A stretch of 28,636 nucleotides of DNA from a virus, in IMG/VR virus record IMGVR_UViG_3300011114_000882, positions 1-28,636 of that record. One strand, 5' to 3'. The translations under genes were made by a program, and so were the position numbers. The first letter of the stretch is position 1. Each line of letters opens with the position of its first letter. The notes beneath the pieces were generated by a model. It worked only from the letters and a program-made list of their open reading frames with translations. It did not search any database and was not told the DNA's origin. Of this stretch, positions 1 through 7,088 are shown piece after piece.

Positions 1-1022
1 CAAGCCCAGACGGCGCTTACGGTGCTACTTCCAATACCCCACAGGGCTGGACAGTACCAACAGACGGCGTTGAGGCCGGTTATAACTACCTCAATACCCG
101 CTTTACCGGTACATCCGCGAGCTGGTTATCAGGTGGTGCTACAGGTGCAACAGGCGCAGAGCTCTTCACAATCCCAGGTAACGATCAAGGTGTAGCTAAT
201 CTTTTAGCGAACTTTGAACTTTCAAGTAACATCCCACAAATGGTTGTTGCTTTCGAAAAGACAGCTGTAGAAGCTGGTACCCGTAGATTAGCAGCTCGTT
301 GGTCAGTAGAACTTGAGCAAGATCTCAAGAACATGAACGGTATCGATATCGATAACGAACTCACCAATGCTATGAGTTATGAAATTCAAGCTGAAATCGA
401 CCGCGAAATGATTATCCGTATGTGCCAAGTAGCAATCAATGCTGGCTTTGGTGCAGGATATTCAGTCTGGTCACCAGTTTCAGCTGATGGCCGTTGGTTA
501 GGTGAACGTAATCGTGACTTCTATGCCAAGATTATCGTTGAAGCTAATCGCGTTGCTATCCGCAACCGTCGTGGTGCAGCTAACTTCATCGTTGCTACTC
601 CTCGCGTCTGCGCAATGTTAGAAATGCTACCTGAGTTCCAATGGTTCTCAGTACAAGGAAACGTAAACACACAACCAGTTGGTATCGCGAAAGTTGGTAC
701 CGTTGGCGGTCGTTTTAATGTTTACCGTGATACCCGCACAGAAGCACAATATCAAGTCGGCACTCGCGCTGCAGTCCTTGAATATGCTCTTCTAGGTTAT
801 AAGGGTACAGAGTATTATGATACCGGTATCGTGTATTGCCCTTACATCCCTGTAATGGTACAACGCACAATCGGACCTAATGACTTTGCTCCAAGAGTTG
901 GTTTAATGACCCGTTATGGTGTCATCGATCATATCTTCGGTGCAAATCTGTACTACCACTTGATTATCGTAACTGGTCTCGGCACAAGCTTCGTCCCAGG
1001 TACACAATCAGTGTTCTTGTAA
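1..1022 (+). CDS. 23: Major capsid protein, T4 gp23-like (5' end outside window)
   Basis: The frame is open from the first complete codon at position 3 to TAA at 1020-1022, giving about 339 C-terminal residues; the N-terminus lies upstream. The protein forms the hexameric head lattice in T4-like phages. The gp23 family is recognised from the central block around FEKTAVEAGTRRLAARWSVE, followed by ELEQDL, an EIDREMI helix, NFIVATPRV and the C-terminal RYGVIDHIFGANLYYH stretch. Glycine/threonine-rich loops (GGATGATGAE) precede the core. T4 gp23 is 521 residues, so roughly the last two thirds are present. Codons are unusually rich in C-ending and CGT/CGC choices compared with the A/T-ending neighbours, as expected for the most abundant virion protein. 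A strong terminator follows directly. The family call comes from remembered motifs; no database search was run. Confidence 0.94.
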   Translation, partial: SPDGAYGATSNTPQGWTVPTDGVEAGYNYLNTRFTGTSASWLSGGATGATGAELFTIPGNDQGVANLLANFELSSNIPQMVVAFEKTAVEAGTRRLAARWSVELEQDLKNMNGIDIDNELTNAMSYEIQAEIDREMIIRMCQVAINAGFGAGYSVWSPVSADGRWLGERNRDFYAKIIVEANRVAIRNRRGAANFIVATPRVCAMLEMLPEFQWFSVQGNVNTQPVGIAKVGTVGGRFNVYRDTRTEAQYQVGTRAAVLEYALLGYKGTEYYDTGIVYCPYIPVMVQRTIGPNDFAPRVGLMTRYGVIDHIFGANLYYHLIIVTGLGTSFVPGTQSVFL

Positions 1023-1054
1023 AATCCGGATAAAAGTATCCATAGTTAGTTTAC

Positions 1055-1084
1055 AAACCCTAGTAGCAATACTAGGGTTTTTTT
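1055..1084 (+). terminator. Rho-independent terminator after the capsid gene
   Basis: A perfect 10-bp stem (AAACCCTAGT, 1055-1064, with ACTAGGGTTT, 1071-1080) closes a 6-nt loop and runs into TTTTTTTG on the plus strand. It sits 33 nt after the capsid stop and before a convergent minus-strand gene. The minus strand has only a short T run after the hairpin, so termination should mainly act on capsid transcripts. Confidence 0.9.
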
Positions 1085-1100
1085 GTTTATTTTTAACGCA

Positions 1101-1415
1101 TTACCAGTTCTTACAGCTAAAATACTTTGCCGTACCTGGTTTAGCGGTAGCACACTTATGGCGAGCCCTGAAAGATTTGCGCCGTACAGGGTTTGATTTC
1201 TTAATGCGTAAGTTTGGATCCCCGTAGTGTACTCTTTTCAGCGTTCCGCCCACCCGCGCACAACGCATATATTTTTTATCTGCTCGGGTAGAAGATGTCT
1301 GGCCCGTAACTTTAGTACAACGCGCACCTTTCTTTTCCTGTACTTCTACCGGAAATGTCTCAGTGAACTCTTTTAATAGAGATTGCACCTTTGTATCAAA
1401 GTTATTAAATAGCAT
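1101..1415 (-). CDS. Small basic protein with a conserved Cys/Trp C-terminal module
   Basis: This gene encodes 104 residues, is rich in Lys and Arg, and converges on the capsid gene. The N-terminal third (FNNFDTKVQSLLKEF) looks helical. The C-terminal half has a run around VHYGDPNLRIKKSNPVRRKSFRARHKC that ends in KYFSCKNW. From memory, this kind of ending (GDP-x-RI-KK, RRKSFRARHxC, then WSC or FSC-x-W) recurs in uncharacterised proteins of T4-like marine phages, sometimes as a tail on larger proteins, and may be a virion or DNA-binding module. The cysteines could bind metal, but this is unproven. The start ATG (1413-1415, read on the minus strand) follows a CATAAATA element. No function is assigned. 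Confidence 0.75.
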   Translation of the reverse strand: MLFNNFDTKVQSLLKEFTETFPVEVQEKKGARCTKVTGQTSSTRADKKYMRCARVGGTLKRVHYGDPNLRIKKSNPVRRKSFRARHKCATAKPGTAKYFSCKNW

Positions 1416-1421
1416 ATATTA

Positions 1422-1429
1422 TATTTATG
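1422..1429 (-). promoter_or_regulatory. T4-late-like promoter element (CATAAATA)
   Basis: On the minus strand CATAAATA matches 7 of 8 bases of the T4 late promoter TATAAATA and ends 6 nt before the ATG of the 104-residue gene. It lies in the 34-nt divergent gap shared with phoH. Confidence 0.5.
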
Positions 1430-1435
1430 ACTCTT

Positions 1436-1442
1436 GTAAGTA
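1436..1442 (+). promoter_or_regulatory. Late-like promoter element before phoH (GTAAGTA)
   Basis: GTAAGTA ends exactly 7 nt before the phoH ATG. The heptamer and spacing recur before other first genes of units in this window (for example 9148-9154 and 19938-19944). The A-to-G change at the fifth position is shared with the element before gp25. Confidence 0.4.
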
Positions 1443-1449
1443 TTATTAG

Positions 1450-2208
1450 ATGAGCAAAAAAAAGCGTCCGTCTAAACTTAACTCTCAACATCCTACTAAA
1501 GACACTAGTCTTATAGTACACCAAAACGAAAAACTAAACAGACCGATTTTAATAAAGCAGCGACCGGATTTAACAATCCGTCAAAAAGAATTTCTTGGAA
1601 TAGCCTTAGATAATAACACTAAGATAGTATTCCTCTCAGGGCCTTCCGGTAGTAGTAAGAGTTTTCTCGCAACTCTTGCTGTACTAGAGTTAATGAATTT
1701 AAAAAAGGTAAGTGATTTAATTTATATCCGTAGTATAGTAGAAAGTAGTGATAATAAAATGGGATTTCTTCCAGGGGACGCGACAGAAAAACTTTCTCCC
1801 TATCTAGAGCCATTAATGGAGAAACTCGAAGAGATGTTGGATACATCCGATATAAACAACCTTCAAAAAGAGAAACGTATTCAAGGTAAGCCCACTGGCT
1901 ATCTTAGAGGATTAAGTTGGAATGCTAAAGGTATTATTATGGATGAGGCCCAAAACTCTTCTCAGAAAGAACTTACCACTCTCTTAACTCGGGTAGGGCA
2001 TTTTAGTAAGCTTTTTATATGTGGCGACCCTATGCAATCAGATATAAATGGTAAATCCGGCTTTGATAAAATGTGCAATATTTTTAATGACGACCTTAGC
2101 CGTCAACATGGGGTACATGTCTTTTATCTTACTGAAGAAGATATCGTAAGAAGCGAAATTGTAAAATTTATAGTAAAAAAACTCAACTTGTATAACACCA
2201 ACAAGTAG
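1450..2208 (+). CDS. phoH: PhoH-like P-loop ATPase
   Basis: This 252-residue protein is a PhoH-family nucleotide-binding protein, cytoplasmic and common in marine phages. Its role in infection is unsettled; phosphate stress and RNA metabolism have both been proposed. Visible motifs are a Walker A variant GPSGSSKS at about 64-71, YIRSIVESSDNKMGFLPGD at about 92-110 (typical of PhoH), Walker B IIMDEAQ at about 162-168, and CGDPMQSD at about 191-198. The end, DIVRSEIVKFIVKKL, is also typical. Residues 1-40 are a basic, probably disordered extension. Walker A has SSKS where GTGKT is usual, but the key lysine is kept. The ATG has no Shine-Dalgarno and follows a GTAAGTA element at 7 nt. A 73-nt gap with a hairpin separates it from the reductase gene. 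Confidence 0.94.
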   Translation: MSKKKRPSKLNSQHPTKDTSLIVHQNEKLNRPILIKQRPDLTIRQKEFLGIALDNNTKIVFLSGPSGSSKSFLATLAVLELMNLKKVSDLIYIRSIVESSDNKMGFLPGDATEKLSPYLEPLMEKLEEMLDTSDINNLQKEKRIQGKPTGYLRGLSWNAKGIIMDEAQNSSQKELTTLLTRVGHFSKLFICGDPMQSDINGKSGFDKMCNIFNDDLSRQHGVHVFYLTEEDIVRSEIVKFIVKKLNLYNTNK

Positions 2209-2234
2209 ACGGGCCCTTATAACTTTTTTTTATT

Positions 2235-2259
2235 GCGGGAAAAATTATATTTTGCCCGT
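2235..2259 (+). other. Imperfect hairpin upstream of the ribonucleotide reductase gene
   Basis: Four C/G pairs, one mismatch and four A-T pairs close a TTATA loop in the phoH-nrdJ gap. It has no T tract after it on either strand, so it is not a standard terminator. It ends 6 nt before the TATAAATA element. It could be a protein binding site or a 3' end-stabilising hairpin for phoH mRNA. Confidence 0.3.
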
Positions 2260-2265
2260 ATAATA

Positions 2266-2273
2266 TATAAATA
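2266..2273 (+). promoter_or_regulatory. T4-late-type promoter TATAAATA before nrdJ
   Basis: An exact match to the T4 late promoter octamer, ending 8 nt before the reductase ATG. With T4-like geometry, transcription would start within a few bases of the start codon. Confidence 0.55.
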
Positions 2274-2281
2274 ATATTCCT

Positions 2282-4483
2282 ATGAGTTTAAAAGCACTAT
2301 CTGACTACACCACATACGCAAAGTATGCAAAGTATTTGCCCGAAAAGCAACGGCGCGAAACCTGGGACGAAATGGTAGAAAGAGTATTTGATATGCATGC
2401 TACTCAATATGCAGAAGCTTTAAAAAATGACGAGTTTAAGAAAGAATTTGAATTCGCTAAGCTCCAAGTACGGAAAAAAAGAGTTTTAGGTGCTCAACGA
2501 CTCCTTCAGTTTGGTGGAGACCCAATCTTCAAGCATAACGCAAAGGTATATAACTGTTCCTTTGGATATATTGATCGCCCCGCTGCATTCCAAGAGGCAA
2601 TGTATTTATTACTCTGCGGGTGCGGTGTTGGATTTAGTGTACAGCATAAACATGTTAAAAAATTACCTAAAGTTGCTGCGACTACAAAAGGTAAAAAGGT
2701 ATATAAGCCTGAAGATAGTATTGAGGGCTGGGCCGACTGTGTTGGCGTGTTAATGTCTTCTTTTTTCTTAAAGCCCACCATGCCTGATTATTTCGGGTAT
2801 GACATTGAATTCGATTTCTCAAATATCAGACCTGAAGGAGCATTAATTGCTGGTCAATTTAAGGCCCCAGGCCCTAATGGATTAGCTGACTCTCTTAACC
2901 GCGCACGTAAAGTTATTACAAGTCGTCTTCAAAATAAAGATGTTACTGAACTACGCCCTATTGATGTGTATGATATCATTATGCATTGCAGTAACGCGGT
3001 TCTATCAGGTGGTGTGCGTCGTTCTGCTACTATTTGCTTGTTTAGTAAAGACGATGCTGAAATGCTAGCAGCTAAAACAGGCAACTGGTTCGAGGAGAAT
3101 CCACAACGCGGTCGTTCAAATAACTCTGTGTTACTCGTAAAGAAAGATGTCACCAAGGCAGAGTTTGATGCGTTAATTGAATCGACCAAGCAATTCGGAG
3201 AGCCTGGATTCGTTTTTGCCGATTCTGAGGACTGCGGCTATAATCCTTGCGTAGAAATTGGTCTATACCCCCAAACCGAGGATGGACGCTCTGGCTGGCA
3301 GTTCTGTAATCTCACTGAGATTAATGGCCGCTATTGCGACACTGAAGAGAAGTTTTTACAAGCATGTCGCGCCTCAGCAGTAATTGGAACGATGCAAGCT
3401 GGTTATAGTAATTTTAAGTATGTCAGTAAGGAAACCAAAGAGATTACTGAAAGAGAAGCTCTTCTCGGTTGTTCGATTACTGGTATTATGGATAACCCTG
3501 ATATTCTTCTTGCTCCAGATATTCAACGCAAAGGCGCACAGGAGATCAAGAAGATGAACAAAAAGATCGCCAAGCTTATCGGTATTAACCCTGCAGCGCG
3601 TACAACCTGTGTAAAGCCTGCCGGTACTACATCCTGTGTTCTAGGCACTGCTAGTGGAGTTCATCCTCATCATGCTCATCGTTATATGCGTCGAGTTCAG
3701 GCGAACCGTAATGAATTTCCTGCTCAGATCTATAAGCAAACTAATCCAGAAGCAGTAGAAAAGTCTGCTTGGAGTGCTTCTGGTACAGACGTAGTAGTTA
3801 CATTCCTTTGCGAGGTGCCTAAAGGTGCTATTGTAAAGAACCATTTAAGTGCGGTTGAGCTACTCGACAAAGTTAAACTTACTCAACAAAATTGGGTAGA
3901 GTCTGGCACTAATAAAGACCTTTGTGCAATGCCTGAGCTACGTCATAATGTGAGTAATACTATTACAGTACGCCCCGAGGAATGGGACGAGGTAAGAGAT
4001 TATATCTATAGGAACCGTCAGTGGTTTGCTGGTATATCTTTACTATCCTCCTCAGGAGATCTAGACTATGTTCAGGCTCCGCTTTGCACTATTTTAAATG
4101 CAAAAGAAATTGCCGAGACCTATGGGGATGCTGCTATTCTAGCCTCAGGTCTTATTGTTGACGGTCTAAGAGCATTTAATGACAATCTTTGGGATGCTTC
4201 AAGCGCAGTACTCTTTCATAGAGAGAATTACAATAACGCAGGCCAAGAAGATAAAAAAGAGTTCGTACGTAGAGCCACTCAATTTGCAGAACGTTACTTC
4301 GAGGGGGATATTCGTAAAATGACTTACTGTCTGAAGCATGTACAACTTTGGAAGAAATGGCTTGATATTAAACGCACTCATAAAATTATTGAGTGGGGCG
4401 ATGTTAAAGAAATAAACGAGACATTCGTTGATGCAACTACATTAGCAGGTCAAGCATGTGCAGGTGGAGCATGTTTAATATAA
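2282..4483 (+). CDS. nrdJ: Class II (adenosylcobalamin-dependent) ribonucleoside-triphosphate reductase, monomeric
   Basis: This enzyme reduces ribonucleoside triphosphates to dNTPs using a cobalamin-generated thiyl radical. At 733 residues it is close to the roughly 739 of the monomeric Lactobacillus leichmannii enzyme. By comparison with that enzyme, NPCVE (321-325) carries the radical cysteine C323 and catalytic E325. C92 in YNCSFGY and C342 in QFCNLTE are the likely active-site redox pair. The final CAGGACLI supplies the C-terminal shuttle cysteines C726 and C731. Also typical are CGCGVGFSVQ, SGGVRRSATI, TTCVKPAGTTSC and GVHPHHAHRYMRR. All key residues appear intact, so it should be active if the host supplies B12. 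A TATAAATA element lies 8 nt upstream, and the stop overlaps the next small gene. Monomeric class II enzymes are also known from cyanobacteria and some of their phages. Confidence 0.96.
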   Translation: MSLKALSDYTTYAKYAKYLPEKQRRETWDEMVERVFDMHATQYAEALKNDEFKKEFEFAKLQVRKKRVLGAQRLLQFGGDPIFKHNAKVYNCSFGYIDRPAAFQEAMYLLLCGCGVGFSVQHKHVKKLPKVAATTKGKKVYKPEDSIEGWADCVGVLMSSFFLKPTMPDYFGYDIEFDFSNIRPEGALIAGQFKAPGPNGLADSLNRARKVITSRLQNKDVTELRPIDVYDIIMHCSNAVLSGGVRRSATICLFSKDDAEMLAAKTGNWFEENPQRGRSNNSVLLVKKDVTKAEFDALIESTKQFGEPGFVFADSEDCGYNPCVEIGLYPQTEDGRSGWQFCNLTEINGRYCDTEEKFLQACRASAVIGTMQAGYSNFKYVSKETKEITEREALLGCSITGIMDNPDILLAPDIQRKGAQEIKKMNKKIAKLIGINPAARTTCVKPAGTTSCVLGTASGVHPHHAHRYMRRVQANRNEFPAQIYKQTNPEAVEKSAWSASGTDVVVTFLCEVPKGAIVKNHLSAVELLDKVKLTQQNWVESGTNKDLCAMPELRHNVSNTITVRPEEWDEVRDYIYRNRQWFAGISLLSSSGDLDYVQAPLCTILNAKEIAETYGDAAILASGLIVDGLRAFNDNLWDASSAVLFHRENYNNAGQEDKKEFVRRATQFAERYFEGDIRKMTYCLKHVQLWKKWLDIKRTHKIIEWGDVKEINETFVDATTLAGQACAGGACLI

Positions 4484-4641
4484 CCGATTTAAACTCTTTA
4501 CTCACACGCTATCCTAATGACCCTTACGGTTATTATGACGTGTGGGGAGACCGGCATTTTTGTTACTCTGAAAGAGAATACAATACATTACTACGAAGGG
4601 TATATGTAAATGTATTTGTATTAAATGGACGACGCCCTTAA
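4471..4641 (+). CDS. Small unknown protein between nrdJ and the Bfd-like gene
   Basis: This gene encodes 56 residues starting MFNITDLNSLL and contains many Tyr and Arg (PYGYYDVWGDRHFCY). The ATG at 4471 overlaps the nrdJ 3' end by 13 nt. An in-frame ATG at 4456 is possible, but 4471 has AGGTGGAG just before it; that string is also the Gly-Gly coding part of the nrdJ tail and so may be chance. It overlaps the next gene by 17 nt, which suggests translational coupling of nrdJ, this gene and the Bfd-like gene. No family was recognised. Confidence 0.6.
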   Translation: MFNITDLNSLLTRYPNDPYGYYDVWGDRHFCYSEREYNTLLRRVYVNVFVLNGRRP

Positions 4642-4834
4642 AAAACAGTTAGTAGGTACCTATTGTGTGTGCTATAATGTGTCTTATAGCGAAGTATGCT
4701 CATTAATCCTTAACATAAAGAGCATTAACACTATAGAGCATCTTCAGAGGTACATGTGTTGCGCTAAAAAGTGCGAACTCTGTCGGCCTGATCTTCAGAA
4801 AATTATTAATTACTACAGAAAAACTGATACCTAG
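4625..4834 (+). CDS. Bfd-like [2Fe-2S] protein
   Basis: This 69-residue protein resembles the [2Fe-2S]-binding domain of bacterioferritin-associated ferredoxin (the BFD-like family). Evidence is the CVC pair (C14, C16) near the start, a helical middle, and CELC (C50, C53) near the end; C16 to C50 is 34 residues, against about 32 in Bfd. VCYNVSYSEV after the first pair and RPDLQKII after the second match the usual pattern. Extra cysteines at 25, 45 and 46 are not part of the canonical cluster. It is the last gene of a coupled group after nrdJ and could donate electrons or sense iron. A link to reductase turnover is only inferred from position. The ATG lies inside the previous gene. Confidence 0.7.
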   Translation: MDDALKKQLVGTYCVCYNVSYSEVCSLILNIKSINTIEHLQRYMCCAKKCELCRPDLQKIINYYRKTDT

Positions 4835-4841
4835 GTAAATA
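4835..4841 (+). promoter_or_regulatory. Late-like promoter element (GTAAATA) before the lipoprotein gene
   Basis: GTAAATA lies directly after the Bfd-like stop codon and 5 nt before the ATG of the lipoprotein gene. The spacing is two bases shorter than the common 7. Confidence 0.35.
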
Positions 4842-4846
4842 TAGTT

Positions 4847-5815
4847 ATGCGTTATGTATATCTAAGTTTAATATGTCTTTTACTCACTGGTTGTTCGATG
4901 TTTCCTAACGTGAAGTGGCCTGAACAATGGAAGAGTCTAGCTAACGGTAGTACTGGCTCAGTAGTCGCAGCACAAAAGGTAAATGAAAATGTTAAACAAA
5001 TAACCGATGCGGATAAAAAAGTAGAAGAAGCCCGCAAAAAAATGGAATTAGATTATGCTAAATTTAGAGAAGATTTGCAAAAAGTCTATGATGATAAAAC
5101 CAAAAAAGATAATGAGAACTTTAATGTAATCAGTCAGTTAAACTATGGTATATATGAAATAACTCAAGAAAAGAAAAAAATAGATATTAATACTACTATT
5201 GCTCATTTACGCTCTAAAGAAATTATGCTCCGGGGAGACAAGCTTACAGAAGAACAAAAAGAAAAAATTAAAGACGAACTAGATGTAGAGAAGACCAAGA
5301 CTATTGATGAGCTTTATATAAAGTACAAAGCAAATATTGATCTAGCAATTAAACAGAAAGCCGCTTTAGATGCAGCTGAAGCTCTTATCTTAATTAAAGA
5401 GAAAGAAAAAGATGCTTTAAGAGTTGCTAATAAACAAACTATTGAAAGGTTAGAAGCTGATAGGAAAGCTGAAGTTCTGCGTATTGAAAAGGATACTGCT
5501 GACAAAGTTAAACTAGCTCGAGAAGCTCAAAGACAAGAAATGCTTGGATATATGATTAAAGCATTAGTGGGCGTAGGAATACTCTTTTTAATCCTTGGGG
5601 TGCTTTTAAAGAGTGTAACGTTCTTTGGAGTGTGCTTAGCCGCTTTTGGTCTTGCGTATGTAGCTATAATGGTTCCTATGTGGGTAATAGGCTCAGTAGT
5701 CGGCTTAATGATAGTAGCCGTGTTATGGAACTCTCACCGCACTACAATCAGTGCTGCGGTAAAACATAAGGCGCAACTATCTGCTCAGTTGCTGAGAGAG
5801 TCACCACCTCAATAG
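4847..5815 (+). CDS. Predicted lipoprotein with long coiled coil and C-terminal membrane segments (possible spanin-like protein)
   Basis: This gene encodes 322 residues. The N-terminus (MRYVYLSLICLLLTGC) is a lipoprotein signal with lipobox LTGC and lipidated Cys16; Ser at +2 fits outer-membrane sorting. Residues about 40-232 are charged, Lys/Glu/Ala-rich and strongly helical, as in a periplasmic coiled coil. Three hydrophobic stretches follow at about 235-254, 257-277 and 279-295, then a short basic tail. A lipid anchor at one end and membrane helices at the other resembles unimolecular spanins, which join inner and outer membranes during lysis. Known u-spanins usually have one helix and are much shorter, so this is tentative. 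No holin or endolysin was recognised nearby. The 3' end overlaps a convergent gene by 68 nt. A membrane-remodelling or superinfection role is also possible. Confidence 0.8.
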   Translation: MRYVYLSLICLLLTGCSMFPNVKWPEQWKSLANGSTGSVVAAQKVNENVKQITDADKKVEEARKKMELDYAKFREDLQKVYDDKTKKDNENFNVISQLNYGIYEITQEKKKIDINTTIAHLRSKEIMLRGDKLTEEQKEKIKDELDVEKTKTIDELYIKYKANIDLAIKQKAALDAAEALILIKEKEKDALRVANKQTIERLEADRKAEVLRIEKDTADKVKLAREAQRQEMLGYMIKALVGVGILFLILGVLLKSVTFFGVCLAAFGLAYVAIMVPMWVIGSVVGLMIVAVLWNSHRTTISAAVKHKAQLSAQLLRESPPQ

Positions 5816-6386
5816 TACCCTCTATTGCTCTAGCTTTAGCCTTACCAGTTAGCTGAGTTATAATCTCTTCTCTAGTAGCTACTAATATATTAGTATTAGC
5901 TGAAGGTAAATTAAGATACCCATCATTCTTAAGTTGTTGTAACTCTTTACGGCTTTCAAGTTCAAGCTTTTTAAGCTCGCGAGTGTTTTCTGCTTTTTTA
6001 TTTAATAAATGCAGCTTGTTAACAGTCTCGATTGCACCAGTACTTGCTGCAATTAAACTCGCTAACCCTGCCATCATTTCCGGGTCTCCGGTAGCTACAG
6101 TAATTTTCTGTAACTCTATTATACTCTTAACACTACTTTCTACTAATTCAGCTGAATGCTTTAATACAAAGTCTTTCATCTCCTCATCTGTTTTTGGAGG
6201 AACTACAGGCACACTATTATTAGCAGGAGCCCCTACTGTTTTAGTTACTACCGATGTAGCTACAGTAGTTCCAGCTGGCGGATTTAAACCGGCAATAAAC
6301 GCATCAATAGAATCTATAATATTGGCATTGTTATCCGGATTGCCAGACACTGGGGGGATATTCACTAAAATATTTATACTAGGCAT
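5748..6386 (-). CDS. Conserved phage protein, possible small terminase subunit (gp16-like)
   Basis: This gene encodes 212 residues from ATG 6384-6386 (MPSINILVNIPP). A longer reading from 6491 is open but would cover a plus-strand gene on the opposite strand, so the shorter start is preferred. The N-terminal 70 residues are Pro/Ala/Val-rich and probably disordered. Residues about 70-150 are helical, with EEMKDFVLKHSAELVESS and a DPEMMAGLASLIAASTGAI segment followed by a charged helix of Lys, Glu and Leu. That order resembles T4-like small terminases, where a helical region containing a '..EVxAxLIKxxxxxNxxLL' pattern precedes a charged helix, but the match is weak. The C-terminal 23 codons overlap the lipoprotein gene tail to tail. 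A scaffold or other structural role remains possible. Confidence 0.7.
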   Translation of the reverse strand: MPSINILVNIPPVSGNPDNNANIIDSIDAFIAGLNPPAGTTVATSVVTKTVGAPANNSVPVVPPKTDEEMKDFVLKHSAELVESSVKSIIELQKITVATGDPEMMAGLASLIAASTGAIETVNKLHLLNKKAENTRELKKLELESRKELQQLKNDGYLNLPSANTNILVATREEIITQLTGKAKARAIEGTIEVVTLSATEQIVAPYVLPQH

Positions 6387-6422
6387 GGCTTTTTCAAGAG
6401 CAGAGTATATTATAAACCTACT

Positions 6423-6578
6423 ATGAAAGAAGTAATCGTAACTGTACAAGGACACGGCACATTTATTATCGCCGCCGATAAGGTAGCACAACTTATCAGC
6501 TGGCTTTCATCCAATAAAGCTATTGGGGTAAACGAGAATAACAATAACTTCGGTGGACAAACTTTGTTAAGGGGTTAA
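6423..6578 (+). CDS. Small unknown protein upstream of dut
   Basis: This short gene encodes 51 residues, begins MKEVIVTVQGHGTFIIAADK and ends GGQTLLRG. The first half looks like two beta strands and the middle (KVAQLISWLSSNKA) like a helix. It starts 37 nt from the divergent gene and ends 9 nt before dut, so it is probably transcribed with or just ahead of dut. No Shine-Dalgarno is present; TTATAAAC lies just upstream of the ATG. Short proteins of this kind are common next to T4-like nucleotide-metabolism genes. No function is assigned. Confidence 0.65.
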   Translation: MKEVIVTVQGHGTFIIAADKVAQLISWLSSNKAIGVNENNNNFGGQTLLRG

Positions 6579-6580
6579 TA
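6574..6580 (+). promoter_or_regulatory. Late-like element before dut (GTTAATA)
   Basis: GTTAATA differs by one base from GTAAATA and ends exactly 7 nt before the dut ATG, the commonest spacing here. It overlaps the end of the preceding 51-residue gene. Confidence 0.3.
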
Positions 6581-6587
6581 TAAAACT

Positions 6588-7085
6588 ATGTTCCCTGTAA
6601 CTCTTAAATTCGTAAAAACGCATGAGCTGGCAGTACTACCTAAGTACAACCATAACGATCCTTATACTGGAGACTCTGGATTGGATGTTACTGCTGTTGA
6701 GACGACTATAGTGCCTGCTAAAGGTTATGCGGTAGTGCCTGTTGGACTTAAACTCGCATATGTAACTCCTGGTTACTGGTTCCGTGTTGAAGGGCGTTCC
6801 GGGGTCGGCTTTAAAAAGCATATCTTTCCTCATTTTGGTATTATTGATAATCCATATCGCGGAGACATGGGCGTTAAGCTTTATAACTTCGGCACAGAAG
6901 ATCAAACCTTTAATGCTGGTGATAAAGTAGCTCAGCTTATTCTCTACCCTCTCATTCAAGCTAATATTGAGTTTGCTATAGAGGTAAGTGAGTCAAAGCG
7001 GGGAGAAAAAGGTTTTGGCTCGTCTGATAAAGTTTTAGAGCGCGCTAGTGAAGTCATTTATGATAATCGATTCGGTACGGCTTGA
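6588..7085 (+). CDS. dut: dUTP diphosphatase (trimeric dUTPase)
   Basis: Hydrolyses dUTP to dUMP and pyrophosphate, keeping uracil out of phage DNA and supplying dUMP for dTMP synthesis. All five motifs of the trimeric family are visible in 165 residues: GDSGLDVTA (about 28-36), EGRSGVGFK (68-76, where GRSS is usual, so one serine is a glycine), GIIDNPYRGDMG (84-95, with the catalytic-water Asp and the nucleoside-stacking Tyr), GDKVAQLIL (111-119) and RGEKGFGSS (138-146, the mobile C-terminal arm). Residues 147-165 extend past motif 5. Length is typical or slightly long. Three bases separate its stop from the clamp loader start, so they are probably co-transcribed. Confidence 0.96.
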   Translation: MFPVTLKFVKTHELAVLPKYNHNDPYTGDSGLDVTAVETTIVPAKGYAVVPVGLKLAYVTPGYWFRVEGRSGVGFKKHIFPHFGIIDNPYRGDMGVKLYNFGTEDQTFNAGDKVAQLILYPLIQANIEFAIEVSESKRGEKGFGSSDKVLERASEVIYDNRFGTA

Positions 7086-7088
7086 GTA

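Noticed and set aside
2209-2231. Terminator after phoH (GGGCCC followed by eight T residues)
   Set aside because: The T run is clear, but only a six-base self-complementary core and a weak outer stem can be drawn, too little for a confident hairpin.
6387-6491. Longer N-terminus for the minus-strand gene starting at 6491
   Set aside because: It would lie antisense to the 51-residue plus-strand gene and adds a Cys/Tyr-rich sequence unlike the rest; the start at 6386 leaves a normal divergent gap.
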